Shown here: positions 53,361 through 63,033 of the stretch, one piece after another | Layout: each line of letters opens with the position of its first letter | Numbering within the stretch: position 1 is the stretch's first letter | Source: Spirosoma sp. | GTDB taxonomy: Bacteria; Bacteroidota; Bacteroidia; Cytophagales; Spirosomataceae | Reading direction: 5' to 3' | DNA: 64,000 bases | NCBI RefSeq assembly: GCF_026391055.1 | Contig: NZ_JAPLET010000017.1 | Coordinates: 372,001-436,000 of the forward strand | The notes under the pieces: generated by a model | The model's input: only the letters and a program-made list of their open reading frames with translations | Databases searched by the model: none | What the model was told of the DNA's origin: nothing | Translations under genes and position numbers: made by a program

Positions 53361-54830
53361 TTAGGCTAATAGCGACTTCACTACTTTGCCATGCACGTCG
53401 GTTAGTCGATACCTCCGTCCCTGGCTTTTGAAGGTCAATTTTTCGTGGTCGATTCCGAGTAGATGCAGGACCGTCGCCTGGAAATCATGCACGTGAACGG
53501 GGTCTTTGACAACGTTATAGCCGAAATCATCCGTTTCACCGTAAACCATCCCTTTTTTGACCCCGGCACCCGCCATCCAGACCGAAAAGGCACGGGGATG
53601 ATGATCACGGCCATAATTATCGCGGGTGAGTTTTCCCTGCGAGTACGCCCCACGGCCAAACTCACCGCCCCAGATTACGAGGGTATCGTCTAGCAAACCA
53701 CGCTGTTTAAGGTCCATGATCAGTGCGGCCGAAGGCTGGTCAACGCTTTTTGCCTGTGTCTTAATGTCGTTGGGCAGGTTACCATGCTGGTCCCACCCCT
53801 GATGATATAGTTGAATAAATTTAACATCTTTTTCGACCAGTTTGCGGGCCAGAAGGCAGTTGGCGGCAAACGTGCCCGGCTTGCGGCTGTCGGGTCCATA
53901 CATATCGAAAATATAGTCTGGCTCTTTCGAAATGTCGAGCGTTTCGGGAACCGATGTCTGCATCCGGTACGCCATTTCGTATTGTGCCATCCGGTTGTTT
54001 ATCTCCGGATCCAGCACGTGTTTGAATTGCTCCTGATGCAGTTTTCCCAAATAGTCGAGCATGCGCCGACGGCTGGTTTTATCGACTCCCGGTGGGTTGT
54101 TGAGGTAATAAACTGGGTCCGGACCCGACCGAAACACCACGCCCTGATGCACCGAGGGCAGAAACCCATTGCTCCAGAGTTTGGCATAGAGCGGCTGGTC
54201 CCCATCGCGCCCTTTGGACAGCAGAACCACAAAGGAAGGAAGGTTCTGATTATCGGAACCCAGGCCGTAGCTGATCCAGGAACCGAAACTGGGTCGCCCC
54301 GCCTGCTGGCTTCCCGTCTGAAAAAACGTAACGGCCGGGTCGTGGTTGATAGCCTCGGTATGCAGGGAGCGCACAAAGGTTAAATCGCCGGCAATCTTCG
54401 CTGTATGCGGCAGCAGTTCACTAAGCCACATTCGGCCGGGGCCGTACTGTGCGAACTTATACTTGGAAGCTGCCAGCGGAAACCGGCTTTGCCCGGCACT
54501 CATACCCGTCAGGCGTTGACCGTTGCGCACCGAAGCTGGTAAATCCTGCCCCCACATGGTTTCGAGCTTTGGCTTGTAATCGAATAATTCGAGTTGCGAC
54601 GGCGCTCCACTCTGAAACAAATAAATTACCCGTTTCACTTTCGGTGGAAAGTGTGGCTTGCCTACCGCCGGATTTTCTCCCGGCATGGAGGTGCCGGGTG
54701 ATGATGCGCCACCGAACAGATTTGTCGGGTTCAGCAGTGATGCTAACGCAATGGCACCCAGACCAGCACTGGATTGTCCCAGAAAGGTCCGGCGGCTAAG
54801 TTGGTCGTGTATTTCGTCCTGAATATCCAT
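53361..54830 (-). CDS. DUF1501 protein with Tat signal
   Basis: A 489-residue exported protein (SRRTFLG twin-arginine motif, then GLGAIALASLL). The body matches DUF1501, a sulfatase/phosphatase-like fold: VIWGGEFGRGAYSQG, NYGRDHHPRAFSVWMAGAGVKKG, YGETDDFGYNV. Its activity is unknown. DUF1501 genes are almost always next to DUF1553/DUF1549 genes, as here. ATG at 54830, 71 nt downstream of the DUF1553 gene stop. Confidence 0.92.
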   Translation of the reverse strand: MDIQDEIHDQLSRRTFLGQSSAGLGAIALASLLNPTNLFGGASSPGTSMPGENPAVGKPHFPPKVKRVIYLFQSGAPSQLELFDYKPKLETMWGQDLPASVRNGQRLTGMSAGQSRFPLAASKYKFAQYGPGRMWLSELLPHTAKIAGDLTFVRSLHTEAINHDPAVTFFQTGSQQAGRPSFGSWISYGLGSDNQNLPSFVVLLSKGRDGDQPLYAKLWSNGFLPSVHQGVVFRSGPDPVYYLNNPPGVDKTSRRRMLDYLGKLHQEQFKHVLDPEINNRMAQYEMAYRMQTSVPETLDISKEPDYIFDMYGPDSRKPGTFAANCLLARKLVEKDVKFIQLYHQGWDQHGNLPNDIKTQAKSVDQPSAALIMDLKQRGLLDDTLVIWGGEFGRGAYSQGKLTRDNYGRDHHPRAFSVWMAGAGVKKGMVYGETDDFGYNVVKDPVHVHDFQATVLHLLGIDHEKLTFKSQGRRYRLTDVHGKVVKSLLA

Positions 54831-54901
54831 AACTGCTTGGCTATTGGCTGGGGCGGGTTTGAACCCGCCCCAGTTGGGTGCCCCCTTTGGGGTAGGGACT
54901 T

Positions 54902-57900
54902 TTATCGTTTTACTATCGCTTCGTCGAAATTCATTATCGTACTCGCTACCACTGTCCAAGCAGCTAGTTCGGCGGAATTGAGCTTTTTATCAATAGGGTA
55001 CTCCCCCACTGATAATAGCTCCGATGCCCGCTTCGGGTTTTGTTTAAAATCTGCCAGTTCTTCGGTATACAACTGTTTTACCAGCGTTATCTCTTCCGGT
55101 CGTGCCGGACGGCTGATAACGGCTTTAAAAATAGCGTTGATGCCGACGTCTGCAGTGCCGCCCGCCGAAGCGTCAGACCGTCCGGTCGGCACTACATGTT
55201 GTGCCAGCACTCGGGCGGCCTCCACAAACTGCGGGTCGTTCAAGGTTACGAGCGCCTGTAGGGGTGTGCTCGTTTTCTGCCGTTTCACAATGCAGGTGTG
55301 CCGCTCGGCCGCATCGAAGTTCAACATCATAGGCGCGGGTGATGATCGTTTCCAGATGGTGTACATCGACCGGCGGTAAAGACTATCGCCATGATCCTGT
55401 TCGTACTTCACGGCATTACGGGTAGCCAGCGCTTCCCAAATGCCCGACGGCTGATAGGGCAGTACGCTCGGACCACCAATCTGCCGGGTTAGTAGGCCAC
55501 TGGCTGCCAACGCATTATCCCGAACCTGCTCCGCCGACATGCGGTAACTTGGCCCACGCGTCAGGTAGGTATTGTCCGGGTCAGCCTCCCGAACATTCTC
55601 GGGTACACTCGACGATTGCCGGTACGTTGCTGACATCACAATCAGCTTGTGCATGGCTTTCGTGTTCCACTGCCCGCCCGATTCGCCCATGTCGCGGAAT
55701 TTCGTCGCCAGGTAATCCAGCAATTCGGGGTGACTGGGTAACGCTCCCTGATTCCCAAAATCATCGCTGTTCTTGGCCAGCCCCTGACCAAAATACTGCT
55801 GCCACATACGGTTTACCATCACCCGGCTAAATAGGGGGTTCTCGGGTGCCAGCAACCACTTTGCCAAGCCAAGCCGGTTGGTCGGCATGTCGTCCTCCAA
55901 AGGATTCAGACTGTGCAACACAGCTGGTTTCACGACTTCGCCGGGGGCATCATACGCCCCGCGTTTGAGTAAATGCGTTTCGCGCGGCACCGACCGTTCC
56001 TGCATAACCATGAGCTGGTCGGAGTCGGTATACAGGGTAACCTGCTCACCCCGCAACTTCATGGCGTTGGCATAGGTCGTTTTATAAACAGGGTCCTGCG
56101 TTCTGACGTAATAGGTGTACAAGCCTATCCTTTGAGCCGGTGTCCGACTAGCAGCGGGTGTTTGCAGAGCCGCCATAAGCGCGTCCGGCTGACCGGCCAG
56201 TTTGGGCATTTCGAGGGGTGTCAGGCAACGGTTATAGATTCGCAGTTCATCGACGGCGAAGTCTTTATAAAAGTTATCGTGCATCCGGCCCACATAGAAG
56301 GGGTGCTGCGCCCAGTGGCTTTTGTTTTTGCCATACACCATGCTGTGTATCAGGTTATCGGCAATAACTTTCGTGCGGAGTGGCCGACCGTTCAGATACA
56401 GCGTGATGCCGTTGGCTCTGCCGGTGCCATCGTAAGCAAAGGCCACCTGAAACCACTGATGGACCGGAACTTTTTCAATCGTCTCAACATCAATGGCATT
56501 AGCGGGCCATACGTGACTAAACGCCAGCTTGAGCCGACCGTCACTCAGCAAGTCGAGTTGGTAACCCCGCTGACCATCCATCGGGCCCGTGGTGCGTCCC
56601 ATTAGTGTCAGTGCCATATTCGGTTTAGCCAGATTGAACCAGCTGCTGACCGTAAAGGGCTCGTTTTGCTCGAAGACCGCAAAGTTTCCGGGTAGTTCAA
56701 TAAAACTGTCGCCCGCCAGATACCGGGCTTTTCCAAAGCGACCCGGCACCGAATACGGCACCTTATCGGGATCGCCCCCTAACCGGGCTGGAATGGTATC
56801 GTTCACCGAATTGGCAAAGGCATTCCTTGGGTCCTGCCAGAGTTCTTCTTTTGTCTTCCGTTTTGGCGGCTCCTTTTTCTCAGGCTTCTTATCTTCGGGC
56901 TTTCCAGCTTTGGCTATGCCTTCTTTTTTACGTTTCGCGTCTTCCTCGCGCTTCTTCTTTTCGTCTTCGAGTTTCCGTTGCTCGTTTTTTGCCTTTACAT
57001 AAGCACCGATATCCGTCCGGTCGGCTTCGTCGAACGTGTAATGAGCCAGTAAACCGGAGTCGATAGACGATACCACGCGGGTTTTCGCCAGCCACTGCCC
57101 GAAACGCTGCTGATAATCGGGCCGGTTAAGATTGAGCTGCTGCTGAATGGGGGTTAGCTTTTCGCGGATGAACCGTAGTTTTGCTTCCGTTTCGGGCTTG
57201 GTCAGGGTAATAGTTGGGGCGGCCTCACCATTGTAGGGAATCTGCCCCCGGTCGTTGTTGCTGTCGAAAAAGGCGTAGAGCGAATAATAATCTTTCTGGC
57301 TGATGGGGTCGTACTTGTGGTCGTGGCAACGGGCGCACTCAACCGTTAGCCCCAGCATCGCTTTCCCGAATGTATTGGTTCGGTCGGCAACGTATTCGGT
57401 TCGGTATTCTTCGTCCACGATGCCCCCCTCCTGGCTCTGCTGATGGTTTCGGTTGAAAGCGGTTGCAATTAGTTTTTCACGCTTGTCTTTCGAACCATTC
57501 AGATTGGGGAGTAAATCGCCCGCCAGTTGCCAGGTGATGAACCGGTCGAAGGAGAGATTGCGGTTATACGCCCGAATGACCCAGTCCCGGTACGGCCACA
57601 TGGTACGCAGACCGTCATCCTGGTAACCGTGTGTATCGGCATAACGCGCCACATCGAGCCATTCGACGGCCTGCCGTTCGCCATAATGCGGACTGTTGAG
57701 CAGCCGGTTTACTACTTTTTCGTAGGCATTAGGCGATTTGTCGGCCAGAAACGCGTCGACCTCGGCGGGTGTTGGCGGTAAGCCCGTCAGGTCGAGGCTT
57801 ACCCGGCGGAGCAAGGTCGTTTTATCTGCTTCGGGCGCGTGGTTTACTTTTTTTGCTTCCTGTTTGGCCAGAATGAACCGGTCAATATCATTGACACCCC

Positions 57901-58396
57901 ATTTTTTGTCTTTTACTTTTGGAATCTCCGGCATGGTCGGCGCAATGAGCGACCAGTGTTCCTTATATTCCGCTCCCTGTTCGACCCAGCGAATCAGCAT
58001 CGCTTTTTCTTCCGTTGTCAGCGTCAGGTTCGACTTAGGCGTGGGCATCATCTCCTCCGGGTCATTGCTGAGGATGCGGCTGACCAGTTCGCTCTTGGCC
58101 AGATTACCCGGCACAATTGCCTTATGGCCACTTTTGGCCAGGGCTTCGTAAGCGCCATCGGGCGTATCCAGCCGCAAACCAGCCTGTTGCTTGGCTTTAT
58201 CCGGGCCATGGCACGCAAAACAGCGGTCAGACAGAATGGGCTTTACGTGTAAATTATAGTCAACTTTTTCGGGAAGCGTAGATTCGGCGGCTACAATGTC
58301 GGCCGGTTTTTCGACTGAACTACGGCAGGACGTTAACCAGATGGACGCACCGAAGAGACCAGCCGTTGCGCTGAGAAGAATGTATCTAAATCGCAT
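54902..58396 (-). CDS. planctomycete-type cytochrome C / DUF1549 / LamG / DUF1553 protein
   Basis: A 1164-residue lipoprotein (LTSC lipobox). Domains in order: PSCyt1 with one haem site CFACH (about residue 57); DUF1549 (WGVNDIDRFILAKQE; TPAEVDAFLADKSPNAYEKVVNRLLNSPHYGERQAVEWLDVARYADTHGY); a LamG/concanavalin-like domain (~residues 440-740) interrupted by a ~50-residue Lys/Glu insert (463-517); then DUF1553 (NRLGLAKWLLAPENPLFSRVMVNRMWQQYFG). It is periplasmic or outer-membrane attached. Function unknown; the haem suggests electron transfer. Confidence 0.93.
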   Translation of the reverse strand: MRFRYILLSATAGLFGASIWLTSCRSSVEKPADIVAAESTLPEKVDYNLHVKPILSDRCFACHGPDKAKQQAGLRLDTPDGAYEALAKSGHKAIVPGNLAKSELVSRILSNDPEEMMPTPKSNLTLTTEEKAMLIRWVEQGAEYKEHWSLIAPTMPEIPKVKDKKWGVNDIDRFILAKQEAKKVNHAPEADKTTLLRRVSLDLTGLPPTPAEVDAFLADKSPNAYEKVVNRLLNSPHYGERQAVEWLDVARYADTHGYQDDGLRTMWPYRDWVIRAYNRNLSFDRFITWQLAGDLLPNLNGSKDKREKLIATAFNRNHQQSQEGGIVDEEYRTEYVADRTNTFGKAMLGLTVECARCHDHKYDPISQKDYYSLYAFFDSNNDRGQIPYNGEAAPTITLTKPETEAKLRFIREKLTPIQQQLNLNRPDYQQRFGQWLAKTRVVSSIDSGLLAHYTFDEADRTDIGAYVKAKNEQRKLEDEKKKREEDAKRKKEGIAKAGKPEDKKPEKKEPPKRKTKEELWQDPRNAFANSVNDTIPARLGGDPDKVPYSVPGRFGKARYLAGDSFIELPGNFAVFEQNEPFTVSSWFNLAKPNMALTLMGRTTGPMDGQRGYQLDLLSDGRLKLAFSHVWPANAIDVETIEKVPVHQWFQVAFAYDGTGRANGITLYLNGRPLRTKVIADNLIHSMVYGKNKSHWAQHPFYVGRMHDNFYKDFAVDELRIYNRCLTPLEMPKLAGQPDALMAALQTPAASRTPAQRIGLYTYYVRTQDPVYKTTYANAMKLRGEQVTLYTDSDQLMVMQERSVPRETHLLKRGAYDAPGEVVKPAVLHSLNPLEDDMPTNRLGLAKWLLAPENPLFSRVMVNRMWQQYFGQGLAKNSDDFGNQGALPSHPELLDYLATKFRDMGESGGQWNTKAMHKLIVMSATYRQSSSVPENVREADPDNTYLTRGPSYRMSAEQVRDNALAASGLLTRQIGGPSVLPYQPSGIWEALATRNAVKYEQDHGDSLYRRSMYTIWKRSSPAPMMLNFDAAERHTCIVKRQKTSTPLQALVTLNDPQFVEAARVLAQHVVPTGRSDASAGGTADVGINAIFKAVISRPARPEEITLVKQLYTEELADFKQNPKRASELLSVGEYPIDKKLNSAELAAWTVVASTIMNFDEAIVKR

Positions 58397-58447
58397 GTCT
58401 AACCAGACGAGCATACCAACGAACTGATTGATTGTGAAACGAATTTA

Positions 58448-58455
58448 CAAATTTA
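58448..58455 (-). promoter_or_regulatory. -7 box of the DUF1553-DUF1501 unit (TAAATTTG)
   Basis: Exact TAnnTTTG on the minus strand, 51 nt ahead of the ATG at 58396. It splits the cluster into two transcription units. Confidence 0.5.
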
Positions 58456-58599
58456 GCTTCGGAAGGTACGTAAAAATCGTACTATCTTATCTTGATGATA
58501 GACTATTTTGCCAGGAAGACACTAAAAGGTAAGTAGTATACAGGGGCTATATTTTCAACCGGCGTATCGGTGATATCAGTCTATAGAAACAACGGAAAG

Positions 58600-58638
58600 T
58601 CACTACACCACAAAAGCAAGAACACAGCCCTGTAGTGA
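58600..58638 (-). terminator. weak hairpin after the cytochrome-LRR gene
   Basis: TCACTACA (58600-58607) pairs with TGTAGTGA (58631-58638) in the 273-bp gap; no T run, so a tentative call. Confidence 0.35.
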
Positions 58639-58669
58639 GCACTTATCAATTGCCCTTAAATTCATTTTC

Positions 58670-60193
58670 TTATTTCTTAGCCTCCCCGGCTTTCGGCTCG
58701 CCCGCTTTTACAAATTCGGCGACGGCCTGCTCACTGATCCCACCAATTACCTCCAATTTGGGCAGAGCGGTTTTCAATCTGGCAATGCCTTCTTCGCTGA
58801 CTTTGGTTTGCCAGAGGTATACGGTTTTGAGGCTTTTCAACTCGGCTAGTTCAGCGAGTCCGGCATCGGTAACTGCCGTACCGTATAAATTGATGTATTC
58901 CAGATAAGCCAGTCCTTTTAGTTGTTTCAGGCCCGCGTCGGTCACTTTGGTTTCTTCCAGATGGAGCTTTTGCAGGTTTTTCAGCTTGGCAACCTGTGCC
59001 AGAGCCGCATCTGTAACCTCCGTATCGCCCAGCTTTAGCCAGACAATCTGATTGCTTAACTTGGGCAATTCGGTGGCCTGTGCATCAGTAAACGACCGGG
59101 CGTTGACGGCACTAACCTCCAGCTGATTTTGCTCTTTCGAGAGGGGCAATACCAATAAGTTCAACTTTTTCAGTTCGTCAATAACTTTTGGGTTGGCGGC
59201 TGGCACTTTCATGGTCAACACCGGCGATTCGGGCGCAGGACCAGCGGCAACCTGGGTGCCACCGTTTTCGACGGCGCCACCACCGCCCAACGATGCCAGC
59301 ACCGGGCGAATGGCATCGTTCACGTTGAGATCCGATACTTTTTTATCAAAGGGTGCACCCTGATCGATCCACCAGGTTAGCAGGGCAATGTCGCTCTCCT
59401 TTAACTGTGTTTTACCTTTGGGCGGCATGTGGTGGTCATCGTCTTCCGGCAGCAGACAGACTTTCAGCAATTCACTCGATTTACTGTTACCCGCCACAAA
59501 CACAGGCCCATCTTCATAGCCTTTCTTGATCATCTCGGGCGAATCCAGCCGCAGCCCTCCTTTCGACTTTCCGGCGTTATGGCATTGTACACAACGGCTG
59601 TGCAGAATGGGGTTCACGATTTGCTGATACACCATTGCCTGATTGACATCGGTAATAGGCTCAACCTTCAGTTCTTTTAACTTCGGCTCCACACCAGTTA
59701 TAGCCCGAATGGGACCAGGCATGTACTGGGTCAGGTAATCGGAGCCGTGGGTCAAATTACCACCCTGATGTCCGGCCGCCAGCAGCAGCAATAAGGCAAT
59801 TCCTAGCGCGGGCAGATACATAAGTTGGGCAAACGAAAAAATACGGCCCAGATTCTCGGATTTTACCGACCACGCCAGCCAGGCGAACACTGCTACGCCG
59901 ATCCCCTCCCACATGTGGTCATTCAGGGTTTCTTCTTCGTAGCCGCCACCCAGCGATAACATATAGCCGAACACGCAAGCCATCGTTGCACTCACCGCCG
60001 ACCAGAACAGAATCAGCGTAATAGTGTGCGGACTAACCGAGTTTCTACGGGTTAGACGGTCAATTTCGAGCAGACCGGCGATCAATAAAAAACCAATGGG
60101 CAGGTGAACAATGAGTGGGTGAAAATGCCCCCAGAACAATACCCAATCGGAAGGGGATGATGGATTAGCTTGCAACAAAATCAACTCGCTCAT
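58670..60193 (-). CDS. DUF2231 / cytochrome c / leucine-rich-repeat membrane protein
   Basis: A 507-residue protein. Residues ~20-145 hold four membrane segments of the DUF2231 type (HFHPLIVHLPIGFLLIAGLLE). A planctomycete-type cytochrome domain follows with CVQCH (about residue 200) and MPPKGK as the distal Met region. A Gly-rich linker leads to about five leucine-rich repeats (LKLGDTEVTDAALAQVAKLKNLQKLHLEETKVTDAGLKQL ...). So a haem domain is tethered to the membrane and fused to a protein-binding LRR. It starts 16 nt after the NHL gene. Confidence 0.92.
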   Translation of the reverse strand: MSELILLQANPSSPSDWVLFWGHFHPLIVHLPIGFLLIAGLLEIDRLTRRNSVSPHTITLILFWSAVSATMACVFGYMLSLGGGYEEETLNDHMWEGIGVAVFAWLAWSVKSENLGRIFSFAQLMYLPALGIALLLLLAAGHQGGNLTHGSDYLTQYMPGPIRAITGVEPKLKELKVEPITDVNQAMVYQQIVNPILHSRCVQCHNAGKSKGGLRLDSPEMIKKGYEDGPVFVAGNSKSSELLKVCLLPEDDDHHMPPKGKTQLKESDIALLTWWIDQGAPFDKKVSDLNVNDAIRPVLASLGGGGAVENGGTQVAAGPAPESPVLTMKVPAANPKVIDELKKLNLLVLPLSKEQNQLEVSAVNARSFTDAQATELPKLSNQIVWLKLGDTEVTDAALAQVAKLKNLQKLHLEETKVTDAGLKQLKGLAYLEYINLYGTAVTDAGLAELAELKSLKTVYLWQTKVSEEGIARLKTALPKLEVIGGISEQAVAEFVKAGEPKAGEAKK

Positions 60194-60209
60194 AGGTCAG
60201 ACCAGACTA

Positions 60210-61280
60210 TCAGGCAACGCGCTCTAATTTAATAGGATATGTTTTTTTCGACGCCCACTGCGCCACATAAATGCTGTCGTCCTCATCTACCAGTACATCG
60301 TGCGGATGTAGAAAAGGCGAATTTGTGCGGTCTTTACGTTGCTCCGCCAGTTTACCGTCCTGATAGGTCGGTGCCGAACCGCCGGGCGTTGAAATAACTT
60401 TATCGTTTTTGTCCAAAATCTGAATATAGCCCGAATCCGGATAAGCGTCGGACGTGCTCCGGAAGACGGCACCGTAGATATTTTCACCCCGAATAACCGG
60501 GCGGCAAATGTATGAACCCGGCAAAGCAATGGTCGACTGGTATTTACCATCGAGCGAGAACCGCTTCAGTGCATTGTGCCGCCGGTCGGTAACCAGGAGC
60601 GTTGGGTTAGCCGCAACCCGCCGGTCTACCGTAATGCCGTGGCAGCAATCGAAGGTTTCGTTTGTATCGCCCTTGCCGCCCCACTGCCGGATCAGTTTAC
60701 CATTTTTGTCGTATTGCGTAACGTAATTTAAGCCGTACCCATCGACTACATAAATATCTCCATTAGCCGGGTTGATAGCCGTTTCGGTTGGTTTGAACTG
60801 CGACGGATAATCGTATTTGCCGGTTTCCCGTGGGTAGTCGAGCTTCATTAACTCTTTGCCTTTCAGGTCGGTTTTGATTACTTGATTACGGTCTGTATCG
60901 CAAATAAGCAGATACTGGTCATTGCCCTCACCGCCGAGTGTCAGGCCGTGTCCACCGGGATAGCTGTGCCCCCATGTTTCGAGCAGTTTGCCCGATTTAT
61001 CGTAAATCAGGATGTTGTTTTTCGTCTCGTTGGTCAGCAGAATAATGCGTCCTTTTGCATCCTGTACCATTTCGTGGCAGTCATTAACGGGATTTTTACC
61101 CGCATCCAACACTCCCCAGCCCGGTACGGCCCGGTATTTAAACCCGTTATGACCTATTGTAGGAGCTTCAGCCGCTTTCGAATAAGATTTAGCCGATAGC
61201 AGAGTTGGAGCCGCAACAGTTGTTGCGCTTGCCAGAGAGGCCTGTTTGAGAAACAGCCGACGTGAAAGAGGGGATGCCAT
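60210..61280 (-). CDS. NHL-repeat beta-propeller protein with Tat signal
   Basis: A 356-residue exported protein: SRRLFLKQ twin-arginine motif, then NHL/6-bladed propeller repeats (GGHGLTLGGEGNDQYLLICDTDRNQVIKTDLKGKEL; DIYVVDGYGLNYVTQYDKNGKLIRQWG; DDSIYVAQW). Closest in type to peptidylglycine-lyase-like or 6-bladed sugar-acid proteins, but no catalytic residues are claimed. First gene of the upstream half of the cluster. Confidence 0.88.
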   Translation of the reverse strand: MASPLSRRLFLKQASLASATTVAAPTLLSAKSYSKAAEAPTIGHNGFKYRAVPGWGVLDAGKNPVNDCHEMVQDAKGRIILLTNETKNNILIYDKSGKLLETWGHSYPGGHGLTLGGEGNDQYLLICDTDRNQVIKTDLKGKELMKLDYPRETGKYDYPSQFKPTETAINPANGDIYVVDGYGLNYVTQYDKNGKLIRQWGGKGDTNETFDCCHGITVDRRVAANPTLLVTDRRHNALKRFSLDGKYQSTIALPGSYICRPVIRGENIYGAVFRSTSDAYPDSGYIQILDKNDKVISTPGGSAPTYQDGKLAEQRKDRTNSPFLHPHDVLVDEDDSIYVAQWASKKTYPIKLERVA

Positions 61281-61362
61281 TACAGTAGTGCTAAAGTTTA
61301 GGTAGAAAGTCATAAATAGCTAAACTTTACTGCAAGTAACGAAGACAACGCCCTTTATACTT

Positions 61363-61423
61363 ACAAAAAAGAAAGTTGGCTGGACTGGTATGCAGATATC
61401 GGCCAGCCAACTTTCTTTTTTGT
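61363..61423 (-). terminator. perfect 21-bp terminator hairpin
   Basis: Arms 61363-61383 and 61403-61423 are exact reverse complements with A/T tails on both ends. It follows the Spy-like gene stop (61437) on the minus strand. Confidence 0.9.
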
Positions 61424-61436
61424 GACGCTCCTGCCG

Positions 61437-61880
61437 CTACTCTCGGCTATCGTTGCCATTGCCGCCCCGCCGACCGTGTTTCATACGGTCTTTCATAGCA
61501 TCGAGTTTGGCGAACTGATCCGGCGTCAGAATATTTTTCAACGTAGCCTTGTACTCGTCAGCGTTTGCTTTCAGGGCTTGTTCTTTGGCCCGATTATCAT
61601 CCGAGCCCGCCTGAATGGCGTTGACTTTTTGTGCACGGGCTAATGTTGCCTCATATACTTTCTGCGAAGTTGCCTGATCGAGCCCCAGCGTCTGCGTCAT
61701 GCGGTCGGTCATTTTTTTAGCGCGTGCAGCCGGGTCGCCCATCTGGTGCTGCATGGACCGGTTGCGCCCCGTGCGGGTGTTGGTCTGAGCAGGGGCATCG
61801 GGCGTAGCGGTTTGTTGCGCTAGTAAAGGGAATGAAAACAGAGAGAGCAGCAGCCCACTTAAAGCGATTTTCTTAAACAT
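61437..61880 (-). CDS. Spy-like / DUF4890-type periplasmic protein
   Basis: A 147-residue exported protein (signal peptide ending LLAQQ). The mature part is helical, basic and Gln/Ala/Lys-rich, with LTPDQFAKLDAMKDRM, typical of Spy/CpxP-like or DUF4890 small periplasmic proteins, which act as chaperones or stress sensors. The tail is Arg/Gly/Asn-rich. Monocistronic. Confidence 0.75.
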   Translation of the reverse strand: MFKKIALSGLLLSLFSFPLLAQQTATPDAPAQTNTRTGRNRSMQHQMGDPAARAKKMTDRMTQTLGLDQATSQKVYEATLARAQKVNAIQAGSDDNRAKEQALKANADEYKATLKNILTPDQFAKLDAMKDRMKHGRRGGNGNDSRE

Positions 61881-62027
61881 GGTTCGTCATTAATTAAATG
61901 TGAACCTAAGACTGAAGATGCGCTCTGTGGTTTAAGAAGGATGATCGATTTAACGGGATCTTAACAAATTTTATGTTTCTCGCCGTTGTAAATCGCTCGG
62001 CACTCCAATTGATGAAACGTATTTCGT

Positions 62028-62510
62028 TCAGAACGTCATGATCAGGCCCGCAATCTTTTCCAGCTCTTTAGCATCAACCTCACTGAAGTCATTCAGTTGA
62101 TCGCTATCGACGTCCAGCACCATCGTCACGTTGCCATCACGATCAAACACCGGTACTACGACTTCTGATTTTGACGCCGAGCTACAGGCAATGTGCCCTG
62201 GAAACTGGTCAACGTCGGGTACCAGAATCGTTTCCTGACGTGTATAAGCGGCCCCGCAAACACCTTTATCGAAAGAGATACGGGTACAGGCAATAGGGCC
62301 CTGAAACGGCCCCAGCACCAATTGATTTTCTTTTTTGAGATAAAAACCAACCCAGAAAAAGCCAAAGGCTTCTTTCAGCGCAGCGGAAATATTGGCCAGG
62401 TTGGCGATCAGGTCGGGTTCGCCCTCCACAAGAGCAGCTATCTGCGGAATCAGACTATCGTAAATAGCCTGACGGTCAGACGATTGAGGAAGAATAAGTG
62501 TTTCAGCCAT
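62028..62510 (-). CDS. msrC: GAF-domain free methionine-(R)-sulfoxide reductase
   Basis: A 160-residue GAF protein of the fRMsr family, which repairs free methionine-R-sulfoxide. The three Cys of the family are present: ACTRI, GVCGAAY and HIACSSASKSEVVVPV. It starts 3 nt after the mreD stop and is probably the last gene of the mre transcript. Confidence 0.92.
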   Translation of the reverse strand: MAETLILPQSSDRQAIYDSLIPQIAALVEGEPDLIANLANISAALKEAFGFFWVGFYLKKENQLVLGPFQGPIACTRISFDKGVCGAAYTRQETILVPDVDQFPGHIACSSASKSEVVVPVFDRDGNVTMVLDVDSDQLNDFSEVDAKELEKIAGLIMTF

Positions 62511-62513
62511 CGC

Positions 62514-63020
62514 TTAATTTCTGGTAAAGAACTGAATCAATACGATACTCACCGTAGTAAACAACGTGCTGGCGATTACCCGAATAAGAGTTGGAATGAT
62601 CAGAGTTAGGCTACTGGCTTCGATGAAAAAGAGAGCCGTATGGTGTACAAGCGTCAATATAAATATGTAGCGAAAGAAGGCACTAACGCCTAACGAACGC
62701 AGCGAGAACGCAATGCGTGTCTCCAGACCCGGTACGTCAATTTGAGAACGTACTACCAGCGGTCGACAATAGGCCATCAATACTGTTGCTGCAGCATGCA
62801 TGCCTAATGTGTTGTAAAACATATCGACAACAATTCCCGTCACGAATGCAAGGAGCAACAACCACGTCAGGCCAATTTCATTTGGCATGAGCAGAATACA
62901 GGCTATGTAGATGAAACAGAAAGCATAATCGAACAGAACCAGATTCCGCGCCAACAGTATCTGAAGTACCAAGTACAACAGAAACAAAAATGACGTAGAC
63001 AGTATTTCGCGTAAGGTCAT
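62514..63020 (-). CDS. mreD: rod-shape protein MreD
   Basis: A 168-residue protein with five to six membrane segments, placed directly after mreC. MreD works with MreC and MreB to position cell-wall synthesis. Sequence is weakly conserved, so position supports the call. ATG at 63020 (MTLREILST); a TTG frame to 63035 runs into the repeat hairpin. Confidence 0.85.
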   Translation of the reverse strand: MTLREILSTSFLFLLYLVLQILLARNLVLFDYAFCFIYIACILLMPNEIGLTWLLLLAFVTGIVVDMFYNTLGMHAAATVLMAYCRPLVVRSQIDVPGLETRIAFSLRSLGVSAFFRYIFILTLVHHTALFFIEASSLTLIIPTLIRVIASTLFTTVSIVLIQFFTRN

Positions 63021-63033
63021 TTGATAAGTCAAC

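Noticed and set aside
55973-56605. 210-residue frame on the plus strand
   Set aside because: Antisense to the DUF1553 gene, codon pattern of a shadow frame.
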